Origin: an uncultured Lachnospiraceae bacterium
Lineage (GTDB): Bacteria; Bacillota; Clostridia; Lachnospirales; Lachnospiraceae
DNA: 35,059 bases
Assembly (NCBI GenBank): GCA_949743325.1
Contig: CATJTQ010000053.1
Location: 1-35,059, forward strand
Direction: 5' to 3'
Shown here: piece by piece, positions 5,940 to 15,363 of the stretch
Numbering within the stretch: the first letter of the stretch is position 1
Layout of the letters: the number at the start of each line of letters is the position of its first letter
Translations under genes and position numbers: made by a program
The notes under the pieces: generated by a model
The model's input: the letters and a program-made list of their open reading frames with translations, nothing else
The model's database searches: none
What the model was told of the DNA's origin: nothing

Positions 5940-8874
5940 TTACCTATCATAAACATTGCCTGTTTCCCTAAAATTTTGCCAATCTCTAGCTGTACCCTCG
6001 GTTTCGTATTCCACCATATGGTCTGTTTCCGTAAACCAGAAATAACAAATAAACTCTCTTAATCTTGAATAACTAATATTTGAAAACAATTCTGTACTAT
6101 TTCTACCATCTAACAAATCAGTATAAGCATCAATTAAATCATAATAAGAAACAGGTAAATCAGATGTAAAAAAATTATGTTTTTCATTAAAACCTTTTAT
6201 TAATAATATTGGATTAGCTCTGCCAAGTATAATATCATCATTCTCCCCACCAGCTCCATGATCAGCCATAATAATTATGATAGAATTATCATATACCCCA
6301 TTATTTTTCAATCTCTGTAAGTACGCATTAATCAATGTTATACACGCTTCAATTTTTTGTGAATAAGTTCCATTTTGTATATAATTCAAATCTCTATCAT
6401 AATTAAATGGAGTATGTGCTCCTTCAGCATGAATAAACTGAAAAATATTATTTTCAATTCTTTCCAACTTTACTTCATTTTTAATATTGTTATATACAAA
6501 ATCATCTCCCCACCAAAATCTTTCAATACACTTATTAAAATTCATTGTTTCAATTTGCGAGGCTTTTTTCAAACTATAAGGCAAATACTTAAATTTTATC
6601 CATTTAAATTCTTCATCCAAGTATATTTTTAAATCTAAATTCGCATTATTAATAGAAGTAGCATTACTTATTTCATATTTTTTCACCATTCCACACCAAA
6701 TCAGAAGAATACAGATTTATATTATAGTCTCTATCACTTAACATAGAAAATAATCGCGAATTATTATATGCTTCACTACAATATTCACTAAACTCTCTTT
6801 CATTTTTATATAAGTATCCGCTTAATATTTGAGGAATTGCGTTTCTGGTATGAGGATAGGCTGATAGCGCATCTGTAAAAAAAGTAAAATCCTCAAAAAC
6901 ATTTTTATATTTCAGATTATCATCTAATATGTTTTCAAATGCTTCCGCATCAACCGTATCAACAAGAAAAATCAAGAAGTTTTTATTTTCAGAAATAGTA
7001 TTAAAATTAGCCATTGTAAGATTAATACCATCTTTATTTCTAATTGCATCATTACTGCCTAATACGGATATCAAGGATGATAAGAGCATTATAAAAATAA
7101 CAAGTGAAACAGCACTACACCATTTAACAACTCTATCAGAATCAAATTTAACAGTTAGCATAATAGCAGCTATTGTCAGCACACAAAACAATACTCCAGC
7201 AATCAAATCATCGGTTTTTCCCAAAACTTCCCAACTTATTTCTGAGCCATCCAACCCAGGTAAACTTGCAACTAGCCAGTTACCCTGAACATAAGTAACA
7301 ACAAAAATTAAAAAGAATAATAAAACTAGGCCATTATATATCCAGATTTTATTTTTTAACAATTTGCAAATAGTAAAAAATGCTACAAAAACTAAACAAC
7401 AAGCCAAAAAGAACAAACCAAAAATCTTAATTGTCGGTTTAATCATTATGCCAAAATCAAACCAAAAATCATTCATATTGGTTGCATACATAAAAATTGG
7501 TTCATAAATAAACAACATAAAACAAAACACAAAAGTTATAAGTACCATAGGTAGCAAAGCCAGCAAGTTTTTCTTTATAACCATGCCTTGCCTAGTCTTC
7601 ATTATTTGTAAATTTTTTAATATGCAGAATAAAATTGTCAACAAAATTAAAACGAAAAAAATTATGAAAACCAGCATAAAGCTATACTTTGACAAAGTTA
7701 AATTCCAATTTATGCTATCTTTTAAAGGTTGAGCAGATGTCTGGACATTTTGCAACTTAAAATCTGCATTAATATCTAATCTTATAAAAGGATAATTTTC
7801 TGACGGTACTTCTACAACAGCTCGGTTTTCATTTAAATAATATTGAAAATTTAGCGCGTGCTGTTCATTTAATCCGCCATTTTCATCAGGATAATATATT
7901 CTTATACCAGGACTTCGTTCAGAACACTCAATAAATTGAATTTCAACAGATTAGATATCCCTTGCCAAATTCATAAAATATAGTTGTGGATCATTATTAG
8001 TTTGAACATACATATTATCTGTTTGTTGATAACCGTAACTATTCACAGTAGTCCCTCCAGCAAAAACGGTTTCCCCATCAACAATAGTCTTAACATGTTC
8101 TGCTTGAAGAATAACAATTATAAATTCAAGTGCAAAAGAAAATATCAACAAAACTAGCAATAAACATATTTTTTTACTATGTACACGCAACCAAGAAATA
8201 ATCTTTGCTAAAAAATGAGTAATAGAAAGACACCATTCAGTCAAAAATCTCTGTATCTTTTTCCAGGTATTGTATATAAGATAAATAAGCCAACAAATAG
8301 TAAAAATCAATATAATATGAAAAATATTATAATTATTAAAGTTTGCTCTCCAATCTATTTTGGATAGACCGTACGAAGAAACTTGTACATCTGCAAGTTC
8401 AAAATCAGCATTAATATCCAATCTTATAAATGAATAATTTGTACTTGGAATCTCCGCCACAGCACGTTTTTCTTCCGGAAAATATTCAAAAAATGCTTTA
8501 TGTTCCTCATCCAGATTACCATATTTATCCGGATAGTAAACAACAATAACAGGATTTTCTGTAAAACATTCCGCAAATTTAATTTCAATAGAATGAATTT
8601 TTTTATTCAAATTTGTAACATAAATTTGGGGATCTTCATTTATTTGATTTAATCTATGTCCAATCTGCTCATATCCATAATAAGATAAATCATAACTTCC
8701 ATTCAGGACTGATTCCCCAACAAAAACTTCCGGTACTATATATTCACAGTGAGAAAAAACCACTATGCTTTCTAATAACAATGCCAAAAGTATGCCAATA
8801 ACCATCCCAAAAATAAATTTTTGAGATTTATTTATGCTCTTAAAACTTATCCTTATCCTTCTCCTACTCTTCAT
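5940..8874 (-). pseudogene. Large sulfatase/phosphotransferase-like membrane protein, broken by a nonsense codon and a frameshift
   Basis: About 978 codons form one former gene. The start is ATG 8874 with GGGGA upstream. Residues 1-210 hold a membrane helix, a beta-rich extracytoplasmic module with NEDPQIYVTNL, and another helix. A second copy of this module follows, with TNNDPQLYFMNL, and is cut by TAA at 7951-7953; the next codons continue in frame as SVEIQFIECSERSPGIRIYY. Several membrane helices come next, then an alkaline-phosphatase-superfamily domain: FLVDTVDAEAF (metal ligand), SAYPHTRNAIPQILSG (likely nucleophile Thr) and IIIMADHGAGG (metal ligands). A one-base expansion of an A-run at about 6680 (A6 where A5 restores the frame) shifts the frame after LVWNGEK. 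Related proteins move or remove phosphate or sulfate groups on surface glycans. This is the last gene of the operon. Confidence 0.8.
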
Positions 8875-8902
8875 CGCAAGCAATCCCCTAATCAAACATA
8901 TT

Positions 8903-9259
8903 TTAACGATCTCTTTCCAAATCCCTAACCCTTTTTTCCAATAAAGCGTCAGATTGGATAAGCCTTTTTAATCTTTCATTTAACCTGGAAACAATCGCTG
9001 TTAATGACATCAAAATAATAATAACACAAAAGAATATTACTGCAAACAAAGCATTTGTTGGATCAAAAACACCAACCAACGCTGAAACCGTAGCCAATAT
9101 CTGCGGACAAATTGTCAGAACCAGCATAACCAAACCAGCAGCCAGCCAAAGCAGAGTATATTTCAAATTCAACATTTTCTTTTTTAGCAAATAAAATACT
9201 AAAAAGAAATATATGCCAAGCGCCACCAACAATGCAATTTGCAGCCTAAATGAAATCAA
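8903..9259 (-). CDS. DUF2304 family membrane protein
   Basis: This 118-residue protein has an N-terminal helix (about 5-25), a KKK loop, a second helix (about 35-57), a third (about 68-90) and a charged amphipathic tail ending LLEKRVRDLERDR. Size and layout fit DUF2304, small membrane proteins that usually sit next to a dolichyl/polyprenyl-phosphate sugar synthase, exactly as here. The start is TTG at 9259 behind GAGGTG. The gene begins seven bases after the GT2 stop and ends just before the broken sulfatase-like gene. Its role is unknown; an accessory part in a lipid-linked sugar step is likely. Confidence 0.8.
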   Translation of the reverse strand: MISFRLQIALLVALGIYFFLVFYLLKKKMLNLKYTLLWLAAGLVMLVLTICPQILATVSALVGVFDPTNALFAVIFFCVIIILMSLTAIVSRLNERLKRLIQSDALLEKRVRDLERDR

Positions 9260-9266
9260 TTTGACT

Positions 9267-9968
9267 TCACCTCTTTCCCAACGTCATCCGATTAATGATT
9301 AAAGCAGTAGAAACCTTAATCATATAGTAAACAGAGCGTAAAGCATTAATAGAGCTTGTACCGCCCTGCCGCTCACGCATTTGCACTGGCACTTCCATTA
9401 TTCGCGCCTTTAGCAAACCAGCAGCTAATATAGCCTCCGGTTCGGGATAATCCTGGGCATAGTTCTCGGCAAATTCGGCAATCATATTCCTATTTACCGC
9501 CCTCATTCCGCTTGTTACATCTTTAACCCGGATACCGCACAACAATTTAATCAAAGCACTCAAAAAATTTATCCCTAAACGACGCATAGCCGAAGATTGA
9601 AAACCTTCATTATTAATAAAACGTGAACCTATAGTCACATCAGCTTGTCCCATTTCCAAAGGCTTAATCAATTCTTTTATGTAAGCCGCATCATGCTGTC
9701 CATCGCCATCAAATTGAATGGCTATATCATATCCATACTCTAATGCATAACGATAACCAGTTTGCACACCGCCGCCTATTCCCAAATTTACTGGCAAATC
9801 CAAATAATTAGCACCATAATCACACAAAACTGAACGCGTACTGTCTTTGGAGCAATCATTTATTACAATATAATTTGCCTCTGGAATGTTTTTCTCAATA
9901 TCTTGTATAGTTCGTATTATGTTGTCCTGCTCATTATAGGCAGGAATGATTATTAGTATTTTTAGCAT
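9267..9968 (-). CDS. GT2 polyprenyl-phosphate glycosyltransferase (DPM1-like)
   Basis: This 233-residue GT-A enzyme carries IIPAYNEQDNI near residue 7, VINDCSKDST (nucleotide binding), NLGIGGGVQTGYRYA, and QFDGDGQHD with the metal-binding DxD. It also has SRF and the VTSGMRAVNR segment typical of the dolichol-phosphate-mannose/glucose synthase branch. It has no C-terminal membrane helices, so it probably works with the DUF2304 protein encoded just downstream. It would transfer a sugar from a nucleotide donor to polyprenyl phosphate at the cytoplasmic face, making a donor for modification of the exported glycan. The sugar cannot be read from sequence. It is an intact member of the minus-strand operon. 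Confidence 0.85.
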   Translation of the reverse strand: MLKILIIIPAYNEQDNIIRTIQDIEKNIPEANYIVINDCSKDSTRSVLCDYGANYLDLPVNLGIGGGVQTGYRYALEYGYDIAIQFDGDGQHDAAYIKELIKPLEMGQADVTIGSRFINNEGFQSSAMRRLGINFLSALIKLLCGIRVKDVTSGMRAVNRNMIAEFAENYAQDYPEPEAILAAGLLKARIMEVPVQMRERQGGTSSINALRSVYYMIKVSTALIINRMTLGKR

Positions 9969-9997
9969 ATATTTTTCTTTCCCAATTTTTTAGTTTA

Positions 9998-10843
9998 TTA
10001 TTTCAAAACATTCCTTATGGCATTTAGCTTTTCAGTCGAACCCCAAACAGCCGGCGATTCATATGCTGGTTCAGCAAAAGCACCATATTCCAGCTTTATA
10101 TCAAGTTTATTTTCAACAACAAATTTTTCTGCCATTTCACCTAAACTAACAGGTTTACCAGAGCAACACTCAATAATACCATTCACTTTTGTTTGTGATG
10201 TAACATCTACAATCTGTCTGGCCAAATCTTCAATTTTAATAAAATCAAAAGCATGTTTTCCTGATGTAAAAGGAAAGGATTCTTTACCCTCTTTTGCCGC
10301 TAACAATATTTTACTAAAAACAGAATTGTTATTTTGATCATCACCCAAAACATAATAGCCTCTTAACCACTGAAACGTGCTTTCTGGATAATTTTGTACA
10401 ATATATTGCCTCAGTGATTTTCTTAATGTTACCTTAGCGATACCATATAAAGAAAGTGGATTTTCAGCAGTATGTTCATTAATTTCACCCTCATAATAGC
10501 CAATTTCATGCATACTACCCATAACAGCAATATGTTTTACACCAGCTACAAGCAAATTCTCAATAAATTTAAAATGAGCTGACAGATTTTCTATATGCGC
10601 TGGATGATTATGTACAAAACCTTTTTCCCAAGCCAGGTGAATGCACAAATCATATGGCCGGATTAGCAGTTTAGACATCTTTTCTTCATCAAAAATATCT
10701 TGAATTATATATGTAACCTGAGGGAGCCTTTCATTCGGCTGTTGTAACACAACAGCGCTAACTTGTTCTCCTCTTGCCACAAGCTCCTGAAGCACATGCC
10801 TGCCAATATAACCATTAGCCCCAGTTAGCAAAATATTACGCAT
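9998..10843 (-). CDS. NAD(P)-dependent SDR epimerase/dehydratase-like protein
   Basis: This is a 281-residue extended short-chain dehydrogenase. It has the Rossmann motif LLTGANGYIGRHV at residues 4-16, CIHLAWEKG, and MGSMHEIGYYEG. The active-site pair is YGIAK (YxxxK), preceded by an MGSMHE stretch in the position of the catalytic Ser/Thr. The C-terminal half has FDFIKIEDLARQI, as in nucleotide-sugar epimerases and reductases, followed by a substrate domain. It probably makes or trims a nucleotide sugar used by the neighbouring glycosyltransferases. It resembles the SDR at 13360-14283 in layout, so both may be 4-keto-sugar reductases, but the substrates are not deducible. It starts 11 bases after the preceding GT2 gene. 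Confidence 0.8.
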   Translation of the reverse strand: MRNILLTGANGYIGRHVLQELVARGEQVSAVVLQQPNERLPQVTYIIQDIFDEEKMSKLLIRPYDLCIHLAWEKGFVHNHPAHIENLSAHFKFIENLLVAGVKHIAVMGSMHEIGYYEGEINEHTAENPLSLYGIAKVTLRKSLRQYIVQNYPESTFQWLRGYYVLGDDQNNNSVFSKILLAAKEGKESFPFTSGKHAFDFIKIEDLARQIVDVTSQTKVNGIIECCSGKPVSLGEMAEKFVVENKLDIKLEYGAFAEPAYESPAVWGSTEKLNAIRNVLK

Positions 10844-10854
10844 ATTAACACTTC

Positions 10855-11649
10855 CTAATTATTATTCTCCAAGCTCTTTTTATAAAATGACATAACCAAA
10901 CTCGCTATCGGTTTTGGCCAAATACTATTGAGTATTTCAATATCTTCCTTAACTCTAACCCCATTAGCAATGCTTTTTGTTGTTTGAGAATCAGTATAAA
11001 CTCTATGGCCGACCAAAGACTGTGGAATATAAACATATTCACCAGACAATTTAGCCAAACGCACATAAGCCTCCCAATCGTGACTATTTTGATAATCAGT
11101 TCGGAAATTGATACTGCCAATTTTGCTTTTATGATAAGTTACAGCCGGGCAACATATTGGACACCCCAACCCTAACATTAAATGACGCAAGAATTTATTA
11201 GACGGAATCATCGATATTACAGAGTTCATCAGATGCTTTATACGCAAAAATCGACTATCATAAACATTTCCATCTTCACGTAGCTCATAATATTTTGTAA
11301 ATATTATTATTGAGTCTTTATGCTTCTCAATAGCTTTCATCGTTTCTTCCAAAAAAGTTGGTTCATAAATATCATCCTGGTGAATTAATGTTACAAATTC
11401 AGCCTCCGCTTTATCGTAAGCAAAGTTCCAATCACTGCCACTGCCAGCTGAAACAGGGTTTACCCAAAGTGGTAGATTATATTTTTCAGATAAATTTTTT
11501 ATATACAAATTCGGTGTTGATGTGGATATACAAATCTCACTATTAACAGTTTGCAATAGCAGACTATTGATAGTTTCTTCCAAATGCGGATTTTCTTTAT
11601 ATGCACAAATAACAAATATATGTTTTTGGGTGTAATTAGATACCATCAT
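10855..11649 (-). CDS. Family 2 glycosyltransferase
   Basis: A GT-A fold protein of about 264 residues with HIFVICAYKENPHLEETINS near the N-terminus, then VTLIHQDDIYEP, which contains the metal-binding DD motif. SHDWEAYVRLAK fills the ED/DW acceptor-site position, and GHRVYTDSQTT follows. ATG 11649 is preferred over the upstream in-frame TTG at 11658 because AAGGG lies about nine bases before it. The coding sequence starts a few bases after the stop of the previous GT2. No membrane segment is seen, so it acts in the cytoplasm or at the membrane surface on a lipid-linked glycan. Donor and acceptor are unknown. Confidence 0.8.
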   Translation of the reverse strand: MMVSNYTQKHIFVICAYKENPHLEETINSLLLQTVNSEICISTSTPNLYIKNLSEKYNLPLWVNPVSAGSGSDWNFAYDKAEAEFVTLIHQDDIYEPTFLEETMKAIEKHKDSIIIFTKYYELREDGNVYDSRFLRIKHLMNSVISMIPSNKFLRHLMLGLGCPICCPAVTYHKSKIGSINFRTDYQNSHDWEAYVRLAKLSGEYVYIPQSLVGHRVYTDSQTTKSIANGVRVKEDIEILNSIWPKPIASLVMSFYKKSLENNN

Positions 11650-11654
11650 TTCTA

Positions 11655-12764
11655 TCAACCCTTATTTTTTGCTTTAGAACTTCTAAATAAGAGAAGCCCC
11701 CAGCGCAAATTAAATTTCATCATAATCCAACGTTGTAACCATTTATTTTTGTATTTTTTTGGAAGATTAAATTTCTTAATTACATCATCAATATCTAAAA
11801 CTTTATTTGTGTCAACAAAAATATTATATTCAATTATTACACTTTCTTCAAAATTACGTTTACGTTGCTTTTCAGACAATCCTATAAATTCTGAAACAAG
11901 TTGTACCAATGTTGCTTCCGTTTGCATAGCATTCCAGCGAGTTATTTCATTAAGACTTTCATTTTTTGCAATTCTATAATAATAGAGCTGCAAAGGAACA
12001 AACACGATTCTTTCATCATCAATTCTATTAATATTAGCAAAAAAATAACTATCACTGGCAGGAAAATAAGTATCGTTATAACCACCAGCTTCCATAACAA
12101 TATTTTTATTTAGAAGATTCGTTGTAGAAGAAAATATCACAGATTTAGATATATCTCTAAATTGCATAGGAATAGGGTTCCCATTTCTTACGTTTATAAA
12201 TGTTTTCATAAGAAATGCAACAAAAGAACTTCTTCCACTTTCATTTAAACGTAAATCAGCATCGTTTCTCTGATCAAAAATTTTTTTATGACTACCAACA
12301 ACTCCATACCTACCACTATTGGCAATCGGAAACAATGTTTCTACATAATTTTCCATCAACATATCGTCATCATGCAGTAAACAAAGCCACTCCGTCCGTG
12401 ATAATTCAATACAACGATTCAAATTTCCAAACATACCAATATTCTGCTGATTCCTATAATAAACAACATTGCTATGTTCGCTACAATATTTTTTCATCAA
12501 TTCATCAGTTGCAATATCAATTTCATTATCGTTATCCACAACGCTAATCGTATAACTGTACTTGGTTTTCTGATTTAGAGCACTGTCAATAGATTCTTTC
12601 AGCAAATCAGCTCGACGAAAAGTTGGAATCATAACAGATAAATCTGCCTTTTCAGCAGGAACTTTACCATAAATCAAATTAGATTTAACATGAGCATATT
12701 TTGCAAAACAATCTTCCATGGAATCCCATTTAGACCAATCTATATCCTTTTGTATTTCAACCAT
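11655..12764 (-). CDS. Family 2 glycosyltransferase
   Basis: A roughly 369-residue GT2 enzyme. After about 40 residues of N-terminal leader (DWSKWDSMEDCFAKYAH) come LSVMIPTFRRADLLKESIDS, ISVVDNDNEID, and RNQQNIGMFGNLNRCIELS. The DxD-type motif is LCLLHDDDMLMENY. The C-terminal part is basic (KYKNKWLQRWIMMKFNLRWG), likely a peripheral membrane anchor. ATG 12764 is preferred because GAGAGGG stands about eight bases upstream; an in-frame TTG at 12785 is less likely. The donor is not known. It lies directly downstream of the CDP-sugar genes, so a CDP-6-deoxyhexose donor is a reasonable guess. Confidence 0.8.
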   Translation of the reverse strand: MVEIQKDIDWSKWDSMEDCFAKYAHVKSNLIYGKVPAEKADLSVMIPTFRRADLLKESIDSALNQKTKYSYTISVVDNDNEIDIATDELMKKYCSEHSNVVYYRNQQNIGMFGNLNRCIELSRTEWLCLLHDDDMLMENYVETLFPIANSGRYGVVGSHKKIFDQRNDADLRLNESGRSSFVAFLMKTFINVRNGNPIPMQFRDISKSVIFSSTTNLLNKNIVMEAGGYNDTYFPASDSYFFANINRIDDERIVFVPLQLYYYRIAKNESLNEITRWNAMQTEATLVQLVSEFIGLSEKQRKRNFEESVIIEYNIFVDTNKVLDIDDVIKKFNLPKKYKNKWLQRWIMMKFNLRWGLLLFRSSKAKNKG

Positions 12765-12781
12765 TATAATAACCCTCTCAT

Positions 12782-13357
12782 TCAAAACCCACCATATGTA
12801 TCCATAAATTGAGCAAAGCTTTGCAAATTCTTATCCTTATCCGCCAAAATAACCTTATCTATACCGCCAACTTTTTCTAAAGGCCAGCTTACCGCAATGT
12901 CAGAATCATTCCAAAGTACACCATCATCATATTCACCGTAAAACTTTTCTGCACATTTATATGAAACTATCGAATCCTCCAGCACCAGGTAGCCGTGCGC
13001 ACAACCGGCTGGCACCAATATCTCATTATGTTTCTCGCCAATCAAATCAAAAGCCAACCATTGCTTAAATGTCGGGCTATCCTTGCGCAAATCAACCACC
13101 ACATCCCAAACGTGCCCCCAAATACAACGTACTAATTTAGGCTGCTGTTTTTCCCGTTGAAAATGTAAAGCTCGAATAACTCCCTTGCGACTGGTTGTAT
13201 AAAAAACCTCCGCTAAATTGTGCTCTATACCTTGTCCCACAAAAACCTCTTGTGAGTAATCCTTGGTAAAACAACCACGCACATCCTCTGCATTAAAAGG
13301 TTGTATCTCATACAAATCGGCAATATCTGTTTCCTTAAATTCCCATTGTTGTATCAT
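12782..13357 (-). CDS. RmlC-like cupin sugar 3,5-epimerase (probably CDP-sugar)
   Basis: A 191-residue cupin of the dTDP-4-dehydrorhamnose 3,5-epimerase family: GVIRALHFQREKQ has the catalytic His, WDVVVDLRKDSPTFKQW the beta-barrel core, PAGCAHGYLVLEDS the second barrel strand, and YKCAEKFYGEYDDGVLWND the Tyr region, ending in DKDKN. It is clearly diverged from the true RmlC at 30683-31228. Because it sits with RfbF, RfbG and an SDR, its substrate is more likely CDP-4-keto-6-deoxyglucose than a dTDP sugar (inference). It could act at C3, C5 or both. The start at 13357 is preceded by AGGAGG at ideal spacing, placed over the end of the upstream gene. Confidence 0.8.
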   Translation of the reverse strand: MIQQWEFKETDIADLYEIQPFNAEDVRGCFTKDYSQEVFVGQGIEHNLAEVFYTTSRKGVIRALHFQREKQQPKLVRCIWGHVWDVVVDLRKDSPTFKQWLAFDLIGEKHNEILVPAGCAHGYLVLEDSIVSYKCAEKFYGEYDDGVLWNDSDIAVSWPLEKVGGIDKVILADKDKNLQSFAQFMDTYGGF

Positions 13358-13359
13358 CT

Positions 13360-14283
13360 TTAAGCCTCCTCAAGCAAATTCTGCCACCATTCATATGTTC
13401 TTTTACAACCCTCGGCAAAACCAACCTCCGCCTTAAAACCACAATCCAATTCTGTTTGAGAACAATCAAATTTAGATAACGATAAATTAACACCGGTAAA
13501 CGGAACGTCCCCAAACCTAAAATCCAAATTCGGAGCCACAGCCTGCTGCATTTCCAACAAAAACTCCTTTAACGGCCTGGCGGTTGAACTGCCAATCAAA
13601 TATTCATGAAAGGGCTTGCCATTCTCCGCAATCAATCTAAAGGCTTTTGCCACATCATCAATATAAACAAAATCATAATTCTGCGTGCCAGAGGTAAACT
13701 GCGGCTCTTCGCCTTTAATACACTTTTGAATTGTAGTATTAACCAACCGTGAACTGCGCTCACCCACACCATAAGCATTGGTAATTTCCGGCCAAATTAA
13801 ATCAATACCAATCTGTGCAGCAACTGACATACACATAACATGTGCAACCAACTTGCCTGCCCCATAAATATAACCCAATCCAGGACGATTACCCTGCATA
13901 TAAGCCGCTGCCATTGTTTCGTGTTCCATAATACTGCCAGCGGGTACAAAACGTTTACAGCCCAATTTTTGGGCAACCTGCATAGCCTCCACAGTCCACT
14001 GTGCATTTTGCAACTGCAATTTACTATCAGCCCTTGCGGCACCGGCGCTGCCGGCCCAAGCAAAATGAAAAAACACGTCATATTCACCAATCGGAATAAA
14101 TTTCAATAAATCTTCCGGCACTGCCAATTCATACACAACAGTTTCCAGATTAGAATTATCAGGAATTACATTCTCACAACCTGCTTGACATAGTGCATAA
14201 ACACAGTAACCATTTGCCAAAAGTTCCTGCACCACAGCACCGCCAACGAAACCATTAGCGCCAGAAACGATCGCTTTTTTCAT
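13360..14283 (-). CDS. SDR-family nucleotide-sugar reductase/epimerase (CDP-sugar branch)
   Basis: A 307-residue extended SDR with AIVSGANGFVGGAVVQELL at the N-terminus (NAD(P) binding), VFFHFAWAGSAG, FVPAGSIMEHE, and YIYGAGK as the YxxxK catalytic pair. The second half has NAYGVGERSSRLVNTTIQK and NYDFVYIDDVAKAFRLI, the usual substrate-domain landmarks. It follows RfbF and RfbG in transcription order, so it is probably the reductase that finishes a CDP-6-deoxyhexose, either directly or after the RmlC-like epimerase encoded next. Candidates include abequose-, paratose-, 6-deoxygulose- or 6-deoxyaltrose-type products; I cannot choose. It starts three bases after rfbG stops. Confidence 0.8.
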   Translation of the reverse strand: MKKAIVSGANGFVGGAVVQELLANGYCVYALCQAGCENVIPDNSNLETVVYELAVPEDLLKFIPIGEYDVFFHFAWAGSAGAARADSKLQLQNAQWTVEAMQVAQKLGCKRFVPAGSIMEHETMAAAYMQGNRPGLGYIYGAGKLVAHVMCMSVAAQIGIDLIWPEITNAYGVGERSSRLVNTTIQKCIKGEEPQFTSGTQNYDFVYIDDVAKAFRLIAENGKPFHEYLIGSSTARPLKEFLLEMQQAVAPNLDFRFGDVPFTGVNLSLSKFDCSQTELDCGFKAEVGFAEGCKRTYEWWQNLLEEA

Positions 14284-14286
14284 CGC

Positions 14287-15363
14287 TTAACCCTCCATAT
14301 ATTCCTTAATCTGCCAGTTCATCGCCGCCGCAACATCGCCGCTGGCCAGCCAAATCTTCGTCCATTCCACCGTTTTAGCCACTGCCTCATCAATATGCCA
14401 GCGCGGCTGCCAATCGAAAGTTGTTTTTAGCTTGGAGCAATCCAACTTCAAAAAGTTAGCCTCGTGTGGCGCATTAGCCTCCGCCTGATTAAGCCAGCTA
14501 AAGCCAGCACCCCACTGCCGCTGAAACAAATCCGCCAAATTACCCGTAGTCACACAATCACATTCGTCAGGCCCCACATTGTACCAACCGGCATAACTTT
14601 TATCTTCATACTGCCTTTGCGCTATCATCAAATAGGCAAACAATGGCTCCAAAACGTGCTGGTAAGGCCTGGTGGAACGAGGATTGCGCACAATAAGCGG
14701 TTTAGCAGATTGAACAGCCCGCACACAATCTGGTATAATCCTATCCATAGCAAAATCTCCGCCGCCAATCACATTGCCCGCCCTGGCAGTGGAAACCGCC
14801 ACCTCTGAATTCGCAAAAAAACTGCTCACATAGCTATGCGTTACCAGTTCCGAGCAGGACTTTGAGTTAGAATAAGGATCAAAGCCGTCTAACGGCTCAT
14901 CCTCCCGATACCCCCAAACCCATTCATTGTTTTTATAGACTTTATCAGTAGTAATATTTACTACTGACTTTACACTTGAGGGTTCCCGAAAGTGTAAAGC
15001 GCGCACACATTCCAACAGATTAACAGTGCCCATTACATTAGTTTCATATGTATAAGCCGGTTCCTTGTAGCTCTCCCGCACCAACGGCTGCGCCGCCAAA
15101 TGCAGCACAATCTCCGGTTTGGCCTCAGCAAATGCCTTTTGCAGCTTTTCCTTATCCCGAATATCTCCAATAACCGAGTGCATTTTCTGCGCCAGCCCAG
15201 CCAATTCAAACAAATTCGGCTTAGTTGGCGCAGGCAATGCATAACCAGTTATCTCAGCACCAAAATTCAGTAATATTTGACACAGCCAACTGCCCTTAAA
15301 GCCGGTGTGACCGGTTACAAACACCCTTTTGCCCTTATAAAAATCTTTGTCTATGTATTTCAT
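14287..15363 (-). CDS. rfbG: CDP-glucose 4,6-dehydratase
   Basis: About 358 residues, the usual length. The N-terminus reads MKYIDKDFYKGKRVFVTGHT, and GHTGFKGSWL is the family's characteristic Rossmann loop. Next come VLHLAAQPLVRESY, NITTDKVYKNNEWVWGYRE, and DPYSNSKSCSELV with the YxxxK-type active site. ARAGNVIGGGDFAMDRIIPD and STRPYQHVLEPL are diagnostic. The enzyme converts CDP-D-glucose to CDP-4-keto-6-deoxy-D-glucose using bound NAD. The start at 15363 overlaps the rfbF stop codon by one base (TAATG), which indicates translational coupling; upstream in-frame starts up to 15453 would add non-family residues. Confidence 0.92.
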   Translation of the reverse strand: MKYIDKDFYKGKRVFVTGHTGFKGSWLCQILLNFGAEITGYALPAPTKPNLFELAGLAQKMHSVIGDIRDKEKLQKAFAEAKPEIVLHLAAQPLVRESYKEPAYTYETNVMGTVNLLECVRALHFREPSSVKSVVNITTDKVYKNNEWVWGYREDEPLDGFDPYSNSKSCSELVTHSYVSSFFANSEVAVSTARAGNVIGGGDFAMDRIIPDCVRAVQSAKPLIVRNPRSTRPYQHVLEPLFAYLMIAQRQYEDKSYAGWYNVGPDECDCVTTGNLADLFQRQWGAGFSWLNQAEANAPHEANFLKLDCSKLKTTFDWQPRWHIDEAVAKTVEWTKIWLASGDVAAAMNWQIKEYMEG

